Source: Clostridiales bacterium (GTDB lineage: Bacteria; Bacillota; Clostridia; Oscillospirales; Acutalibacteraceae). Taken from it: a DNA stretch of 34,860 nucleotides. A model generated the notes under the pieces. It saw only the letters and a list, made by a program, of their open reading frames with translations. It had not been told where the DNA came from and searched no databases. Location: the NCBI GenBank assembly GCA_021202245.1, contig JAJQDK010000081.1, forward strand, positions 1 to 34,860. The letters are read 5' to 3'. This document shows, piece by piece, positions 28,971-34,860 of the stretch (position 1 is the first letter of the stretch; the number at the start of each line of letters is the position of its first letter). The translations under genes were made by a program, and so were the position numbers.

Positions 28971-30178
28971 CTATTCACGAGCCGCTTTGATTACCTCTCT
29001 CATATAATCGGCGATGTCTGTATTATCTATAAGCTCTTCTTCGCACAAACCGGCTGACTGCGCACCGCCTGCCATAAGCAGAACATTTGTGTTGGTATGA
29101 TCTCCGCCGGAAGTAAAGAGGTCGTTGTTGATGTCGTCAACAGTGGGGTTGTCGGGGAGCATTACTCCGCCTGTTTCGTGGTCGGCGGTTATAATTATCA
29201 GCGTGCCCGGATTATCCTCCGCCCACTGCAAAACATATTCTATTGTATTGTCAAAAGCCTCCATCTGCTCGATTGTGGAATCCATATCCAGCTCGGCCTC
29301 GAACACATCTATGTTGCTCGCCTCAACCATCATAAAGAAACCGTCGTCGTTGTCAAGCAGCTCAAGAGCCTTTGCCGTCATTGTGGTGAGAGAAGGCGTC
29401 ATCTCGGCATCGTCCATATTGTCGTATGCAAACATACCGAGCACCTTGCCGTCGTCGGCTGTAAGGCTGAGAAGCTCTTCCTCTTCGGTGATGAAGGTGT
29501 AATTATTATCCTCCACAGCAGTTTGTACCTTGGGCGAATTGGTATAGAACTGTCTTCCGCCGCCGAACATTACATCAACTCCGGCATTAACCATTCCGCG
29601 CAAAATCTGCGGATAGTTTTCTCGTGAGCTGTTGTGAGCCACCATTCCGGCAGGCGTTGCGTGGCAGACATAATGGCGGTCTACAAGTCCGGTTTTCATT
29701 CCCTGCGACATTGCAAATTCACAAATTGTTTCTACCTCGTTGCCGTCTGCATCAATTCCTATGGAGCCGTTATAGGTTTTGTATCCCGTGCTGATAGCGG
29801 TTGACGATGCGGCGCTGTCGGTAAACTCGGCATAACCGTCGGTTACCGACTGAGAATAGGTGGTAACGTAGGTTTTGTTCTCCAGTCCGCTCATAAGCAG
29901 GCTGTCGCCCTTGACTACCTCGGCAGCCTTGATGATGTTTTCACCCATACCATCGCCAATCATCAAAATAACATTCTTGACGGGAACGTCCTCCTCCAGG
30001 TCGTACACCTTGTACTCTCCCCAGCAAAGCTCGTCTGTTTCGGGTGCGGTAGATTCCTGCGCCGTGTCGGTCTGAGCCGTTGCGGTTGTTTCATCGGCTG
30101 TAGATCTGCCGTTATCGGCGCACGCAGCAAACGAACAAACCATTATTGCCGAAAGCAACAGAGCAAAAATTTTTTCAT
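28971..30178 (-). CDS. phoA: Alkaline phosphatase (PhoA family) lipoprotein, start frameshifted
   Basis: MIGDGMGENIIKA, TDSAASSTAISTGYKTYNG, ITADHETGG, GGDHTNT; MKKIFALLLSAIMVCSFAAC signal restored by adding one base at the T6 run 30170-30175. Confidence 0.85.
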
Positions 30179-30428
30179 TTTTGTTTCCTCTTTCCTAAAA
30201 AATTTCTCCGAATGTATAACTATATTTTAGCGTATATTTCAGCCTTTTTCAATATAATAATTAAAATATTTTATGCAATTTTTTAGATTTTGTCAATATT
30301 TTTAACGTACAAGGGTTGTATTTCAAGAGAAATGTCACGGAGTGACAAAAGGTTTGCCGTTTTCGCAGAAAACACAGTGTGCGGCATTGCCGCAACGCAT
30401 ACCACTGTGTACCAGCGTATAATTTCCC

Positions 30429-30631
30429 ACACGTCCGTAGCGGCGGTCAGTGACCGCCACAGATACAAACGGTATAGTTATGCAAAAAAGCCTACCACTG
30501 TGTACAAGCGTTTATTAACTATCGACTTTGTAGGGGCGGATAGTATCCGCCCGAGGTAAAAGCAGGATGTTTTAATTAAAAATAAAACTTGATAAAGTTA
30601 TATTCGTTTACCGTTAAATCAAAAATGGATT
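30429..30631. repeat. Mosaic intergenic repeat cluster, copy B
   Basis: ACACGTCCGTAGCGGCGGTC 30429, palindrome GGCGGTCAGTGACCGCC 30442-30458, TAGGGGCGGATAGTATCCGCCC 30531-30552, shared block 30556-30631. Confidence 0.75.
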
Positions 30632-30713
30632 AAATCATTGCTGTAGAAACAACAGTTTTAATTCTTAAGCTGACGGCTGCGGAGTTCACTGCAATCATTC
30701 AAAACGATAAAAA

Positions 30714-30743
30714 CCGCCGCACGGTTTTTGAGCTGTGCGGCGG
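30714..30743 (-). terminator. Terminator of Big2/YARHG gene
   Basis: CCGCCGCAC - loop - GTGCGGCGG with T5 tract on minus strand. Confidence 0.8.
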
Positions 30744-30762
30744 CATATGTAGAATTGCCGTG

Positions 30763-31729
30763 TTATCTGTATTTTGTGAGAAGAGAAACATTATAGCGTT
30801 CCGTTTCATTGAGGTCGTTCATAGTAAAGCTTGAATCGGCGTGGTACCAGGATTTGCTCTCAAAATAGCTTTGAATAGAGTCAGTCTTGAATACATAACC
30901 GTTACGAGCATAAATTTCGTTTATGGCATACTGAGCCTCGCTTGCGGAAAGAGAGGAAACCTCGCTTTCACTTAGCTTTCTTGTGGATGAGTCGGCAAAC
31001 ATATATTCCGAGCTGTCTGAGCTGCTCGATGTGCCGCCGCTCGATGAGCCGGAGGAGCTGTCGGAGGACTCACTCTCGGAGGGCTGAGTGCTTTCGGAGG
31101 TTGATTCGGTGGAATCAGTGCTTTCCTCGGCGGAATCGGATGACTCCGTGCTTGATTTTACCGTGACGGTGCAGGATGCCTTTTTGCCGTTTTCTGTAGT
31201 GCAGCTTATGCTTGCCACTCCTGCTTTTACTCCGGTAACGAAGCCGGAGCTGCTGACAACGGCAACGCTCTCGTCCGAGGAGCTCCATTCAACCGATGTG
31301 TCCGTTGCGTTTGTCGGCAGAACCTTTGCCGTAAGCTCAATTTTCTTGCCTACGGTAACGGATGCGTTCTCGCTGTCAAGTGTGACCGAGGTAACCTCAA
31401 TCGGGTTTACGGTGACGTTACATTCATCCTTAACTCCGTTGTCGGTCATAGCGGTAATTATTGCCGTGCCCTCGCCCACTCCCTTGACTGTTCCGTCGGT
31501 GGTAACTGTTACTACGTTTTCGTTGGATGACGACCAGGTAACGGACTTGTCGCTCACGCCCTCGGGAGAAATGGAAGTAGTCAGCTCCGAGCTGTCGCCT
31601 ATCAGGAGCGACAGGCTCTCACTGCTGATTGTAATGCTCTCTGCCTGAGAAGAAGCAAAAAGAGAGCAGGAGCAAAAAATCATCGGTATTGCTAAAATTA
31701 TACATAAAGCCGAATACAGCTTTTTTCAT
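30763..31729 (-). CDS. Secreted Big2 (bacterial Ig-like) repeat protein with C-terminal YARHG domain, start frameshifted
   Basis: Two Big2 repeats (SVTWSSSNENVVTV..GTAIITAMT; SVEWSSSDESVAVV..GVASISCTT), Ser-rich linker, EIYARNGYVFKTDSIQSYFESKSWY; signal peptide MKKLYSALCIILAIPMIFCSC restored by removing one T at 31721-31726. Confidence 0.82.
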
Positions 31730-31799
31730 TGAAATCACCCGCAATATTAAAATCAATTTACTTTATTTTACAATATATTGCATTTTTTGTAAATACTTT

Positions 31800-32426
31800 T
31801 CACTGTTTTGAATTTCTCTCATTTTTTGAAAAAATACAGCCGCAGTAATTTTGCCTGTAGAGATTGTATTCGTGCGACAAGGCTATTGAGCGCTTGTAGC
31901 CTTCTTTCTTTTTAAAATCACTGTAAAGCCAGCTTACGCCGTATTTTTCCGCACACTGCGCACCTATGGTGTTGAGCACGTCTGCGTTTTTAAGAGGGCT
32001 TATGCTCAGTGTGGTGGTAAAATAATCCGCGCCTGTTTCCTTTGCCTTTTGCGCAGAAGCGGACAGCCTGAGCTTAAAGCATTCAAGGCAGCGCCTGCCG
32101 CCCTCAGGTTCGTTTTCAAGCCCCCTTGCCGCCTTAAAGAACTCATCGGGGTTATAGTCGCCGTCAATTATGCTGACGGGATTTTCAAGCTTCATCAGAG
32201 AAATCAAACGTTTTTCTTCACTGAGACGGTAGTCGTATTCTTCTTTTATAGAAATATTGGGATTGTAATAAAAAACGGTAATCCTGAAATATCTTGAAAG
32301 ATACTCAAGGCAATAGCTTGAACACGGTGCGCAGCAGGCATGCAGCAAAAGCGTGGGAGTCAGGTGCTTTTGCCGATTTTCTTCAATTACCCTATCAAGC
32401 ATTTTTTGATAATTTATCTTATTCAT
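31800..32426 (-). CDS. queH: Epoxyqueuosine reductase QueH
   Basis: LLLHACCAPCSSYCLEYL, YYNPNI, GGRRCLECFKLRL, NYCGCIFS. Confidence 0.9.
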   Translation of the reverse strand: MNKINYQKMLDRVIEENRQKHLTPTLLLHACCAPCSSYCLEYLSRYFRITVFYYNPNISIKEEYDYRLSEEKRLISLMKLENPVSIIDGDYNPDEFFKAARGLENEPEGGRRCLECFKLRLSASAQKAKETGADYFTTTLSISPLKNADVLNTIGAQCAEKYGVSWLYSDFKKKEGYKRSIALSHEYNLYRQNYCGCIFSKNERNSKQ

Positions 32427-33081
32427 TTAAACCACTGATGTACTCATAAAGCTCCTCCGTAGTTTTAGCTACATACGGAGTGCCTGCGTTAAGCAGCTCA
32501 TCTCTGCCCCTGAACCCCCACTCAACGCCGACCATTCTAATTCCTGCATTTTTGGCAGTGTAAACATCAACATTGCTGTCGCCTATATAGATGCACTCGT
32601 CTTTTGATACACCGCACTCGTCAAGCATATCAAGTAGCGCTTCGCTGTCCGACTTGGGTTTATATTGAGGCTTTTGCCCGCAGACCGCAGTAAAGGAGTG
32701 ATTGGGATATACCTTTGCCAAAATCCTGCCGACAAATTCATCCGGCTTGTTGGAATGAACCGCTGTTTTTATTTTGCAGCTGCTGAGCCTGCTTAAAAGC
32801 TCGGCGCAGCCCTCATAGGGCGCCGTGTTATCATTGCAGTGCAGGACATATTCGGCATTAAAGGTGTCGTAAACAATTTTTTCAAGCTCTTCGTCCGCAC
32901 AGGCCTCACCCATTGCCCTTTTTACCAATACGGCTCTGCCGTCGCCGAGATACTGTTTGAAATTTTCTATCGGCTTTTCCTCCAGTCCGGCTTTTTTCAG
33001 TCCCTTATTTACACTCTGCGCCAAATCAACAAGAGAATTTATAAGCGTGCCGTCCAAATCAAATACTGCCATTTTTATCAT
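32419..33081 (-). CDS. HAD-family hydrolase, phosphoglycolate-phosphatase-like
   Basis: MAVFDLDGTLINS, HSNKPDEF, YIGDSNVDVYTAKNAG; overlaps queH start. Confidence 0.88.
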   Translation of the reverse strand: MIKMAVFDLDGTLINSLVDLAQSVNKGLKKAGLEEKPIENFKQYLGDGRAVLVKRAMGEACADEELEKIVYDTFNAEYVLHCNDNTAPYEGCAELLSRLSSCKIKTAVHSNKPDEFVGRILAKVYPNHSFTAVCGQKPQYKPKSDSEALLDMLDECGVSKDECIYIGDSNVDVYTAKNAGIRMVGVEWGFRGRDELLNAGTPYVAKTTEELYEYISGLNE

Positions 33082-33092
33082 AGTTTTCAACC

Positions 33093-33686
33093 TCAATTAA
33101 GTCCTTTTTCCTGTTCAAATAAAATTGCCCTGCAGGGAGCCGCCTCAAGTCCGCCGAGCTTTACGGGAAAAGCGCATAAATCATACTCGCCGTCATCAAT
33201 TTCGGAAAGATTTAAGCTTTCAAGCACAACTATGCCCTTGCGTGCAAGCGTCAGGTGCGGTCTTTCCTCATCAAACGAGGGCGCTATAGAGGGCGCATCG
33301 GTACCCACAAGCACCACACGGCTTTCGGCAAGCACTATTGCGGCAGACTGAGAAACAAAGGTGTTTCCCTCGCCGTGAAAAAGAATACGCTTTTTGCAAT
33401 ACGGCAAAAGTCTTTCCATATCTTCGCCCGTCAAAATACCGTCAATGCTGATAACCGTGCATTTTCCGTAAAATGTATTGAGCCTGATGTTGTCAATCGC
33501 TTCGCCGTCGGGGCAAAAGTGCAGAGGTGCGGCAATGTGAGTTCCTGCGTGCGCAGACATTGAAACCGCTGACAAATTCTAGCTATCCCCCGAATCAATG
33601 CTTTTTATAAATTACGCCATGGTTTTCGGGTCTCCGTCAAAAACCGGAGAAGTGATTGTATCCCGTGAAATATCGTGAATTATCAT
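33093..33686 (-). pseudogene. Cyclase family protein (kynurenine formamidase-like) with two in-frame stops
   Basis: ORF 33093..33575 with SMSAHAGTHIAAPLHF; same frame extends to ATG 33686 as MIIHDISRDTITSPVFDGDPKTMA*FIKSIDSGDS*N behind a GGAGG SD. Confidence 0.82.
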
Positions 33687-33803
33687 CCTGTACCTCCTCG
33701 TGATTACGCTTTTAACAGCATTTATGATATTATTCTACCATAAATTTCACAATACTACAATAACCTAAGCAAAGTATTCTGTATGATATTTTTTCAGCAT
33801 AAA

Positions 33804-33829
33804 AGACCCCATGGAAATCCGTGGGGTCT
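33804..33829 (-). terminator. Terminator of dockerin protein gene
   Basis: AGACCCCA - loop - TGGGGTCT with TTTTA on minus strand. Confidence 0.8.
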
Positions 33830-33875
33830 GATTTTGATATAAAGCGTTCTGAGCCGTTAGGTGACCTAAATCAGC

Positions 33876-34860
33876 TTATGCAGCTATAACCTGACCTGTT
33901 AAACCGATATCGGTATAACCGCCGACAACTGCCTTCTGAATGCAGGTTGCATCCAATACGGAAACTCTGCCGTCGTTGTTTACGTCTGCAGCAGTTGTGT
34001 CATCAAGAGTTATAAACTTTACGGAAGCCTTCTGAACTGCTGTAACATCAGCTGCTGTAACAGCACCGTCGCCGTCAACATCGCCGTAGATGGGAGAAGC
34101 TTCTGTAGTAACCTCTTCAGTTGTAGGCTCTTCTGTTGTAACCTCTTCGGTTGTGGGCTCTTCGGTTGTTACTTCTTCAGTTGTAGGCTCTTCGGTAGCA
34201 TTGGGGTCTGTGGGCGGATTCTCGCACTGTAAGTATCTGCATACATCATCAAGTGTGGGAATTGTAACCTCTTCTGCTGCAAGTGCGTCTGCATAAAGTG
34301 TAGCGTAAGAAGTATAAACCTCGTAAGCGTTTGTTTCTAATGTTTCGTAAAGAGCTACGCAGCAATAATAGCCTTCGTTTTCAATGCGTGACTCAATGTT
34401 AGCGGACTTGCCGTTGATGAACTGAGCAATAGCATCGGAAGCGACCTGATGAGGCGGCCAGCAATCGCCCGTAATCTCGCCGAGACTTGAGATAATCATC
34501 TGAGGTCCGTAAAGAGATGCGTTAGCAGGATCCGACCAAACTGCACCGTAGCCCTTCTGTGATGAATCCTCGGGGTTCTCGTACATTTTGTCTGTTACTG
34601 TGAGTGTGTCGCCGTAGCAGGATTTGCCCATAGTAATGTTGTAGGTCTGAGCAGAAATTGTGCCTGTTCTGTTGGCAGCGCTGAAGATTACAGCGTAATC
34701 AGCCTCGTCTTCCATTGATTTGCCGTACTGAGCGTCAAAATCATAGTAATAAAGACCTAAATCAGTGTCATATTTGCATCTTTCTGCAGCTGTCTGCCAC
34801 GAGGTTTCCTCAAGTGTGTCGCCCGTGATAACCCAAATGTGGCAATAAACAGTAGTAGTG
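33876..34860 (-). CDS. Secreted dockerin-containing protein, 5-prime partial at window edge
   Basis: Dockerin GDVDGDGAVTAADVTAVQKASVKF..DVNNDGRVSVLDATCIQKAVVGGY; frame stays open upstream of ATG 34715 to the window end. Confidence 0.85.
   Translation of the reverse strand, partial: TTTVYCHIWVITGDTLEETSWQTAAERCKYDTDLGLYYYDFDAQYGKSMEDEADYAVIFSAANRTGTISAQTYNITMGKSCYGDTLTVTDKMYENPEDSSQKGYGAVWSDPANASLYGPQMIISSLGEITGDCWPPHQVASDAIAQFINGKSANIESRIENEGYYCCVALYETLETNAYEVYTSYATLYADALAAEEVTIPTLDDVCRYLQCENPPTDPNATEEPTTEEVTTEEPTTEEVTTEEPTTEEVTTEASPIYGDVDGDGAVTAADVTAVQKASVKFITLDDTTAADVNNDGRVSVLDATCIQKAVVGGYTDIGLTGQVIAA
34101..34190. repeat. 30-bp x3 tandem repeat encoding a Thr/Glu/Pro linker
   Basis: Units 34101-34130, 34131-34160, 34161-34190; encode (TEEPTTEEVT)n. 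Confidence 0.9.

Noticed and set aside
31088-31648. 186-aa + strand ORF opposite Big2 protein
   Set aside because: Shadow ORF of low-complexity repeats in a confident minus-strand gene
3781-33686. Stop-codon reassignment (TAG/TAA read as sense) to explain interrupted copA and cyclase
   Set aside because: TAG and TAA terminate other intact genes in the window (e.g. ligase and TtcA-like genes end in TAG); lesions are too few and differ in type
34101-34190. Regular 30-bp repeats considered as a CRISPR array
   Set aside because: Contiguous repeats without spacers, coding for a Thr/Glu linker
1-34860. tRNA, rRNA, prophage, integrase or defence-system genes
   Set aside because: None recognised on reading both strands; all sizable confident ORFs have other assignments

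Overview
The window looks like a low-to-mid GC Clostridia chromosome segment. I place it in Ruminococcus-like Oscillospiraceae because it has dockerin domains, SigK and a RecD2-ComF-MreB neighbourhood (inference). Main blocks: (1) a three-gene cluster of GshA-type glutamate-cysteine ligase, class II (Ntn, Cys2) glutamine amidotransferase and a divergent GCS2-like ligase; (2) a CsoR-CopA-CopZ copper operon whose sigma-A promoter is covered by a perfect 18-bp inverted-repeat operator pair; (3) GH13 glycosidase and iron-type alcohol dehydrogenase; (4) a LysR regulator divergent from FabF, acyl-CoA ligase and 4HBT thioesterase; (5) SigK, a TtcA-like PP-loop protein and an acyl-ACP thioesterase; (6) a secreted block with a C39-like peptidase, two tandem FKBP/trigger-factor-like lipoproteins and an amidase carrying a dockerin; (7) CofE-like ligase, RecD2, ComF, MreB, alkaline phosphatase, a Big2/YARHG protein, QueH, HAD phosphatase, a cyclase and a second dockerin protein cut by the window edge. 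Hand translation shows at least nine loci with disrupted frames. Seven are 1-nt shifts, nearly all at mononucleotide runs, and two loci have in-frame nonsense codons. These could be assembly error, gene decay or phase variation, and only reads can decide. The best candidate for an undescribed system is the gamma-glutamyl ligase/class II amidotransferase trio at the left edge. Two families of dispersed intergenic repeats are also present.
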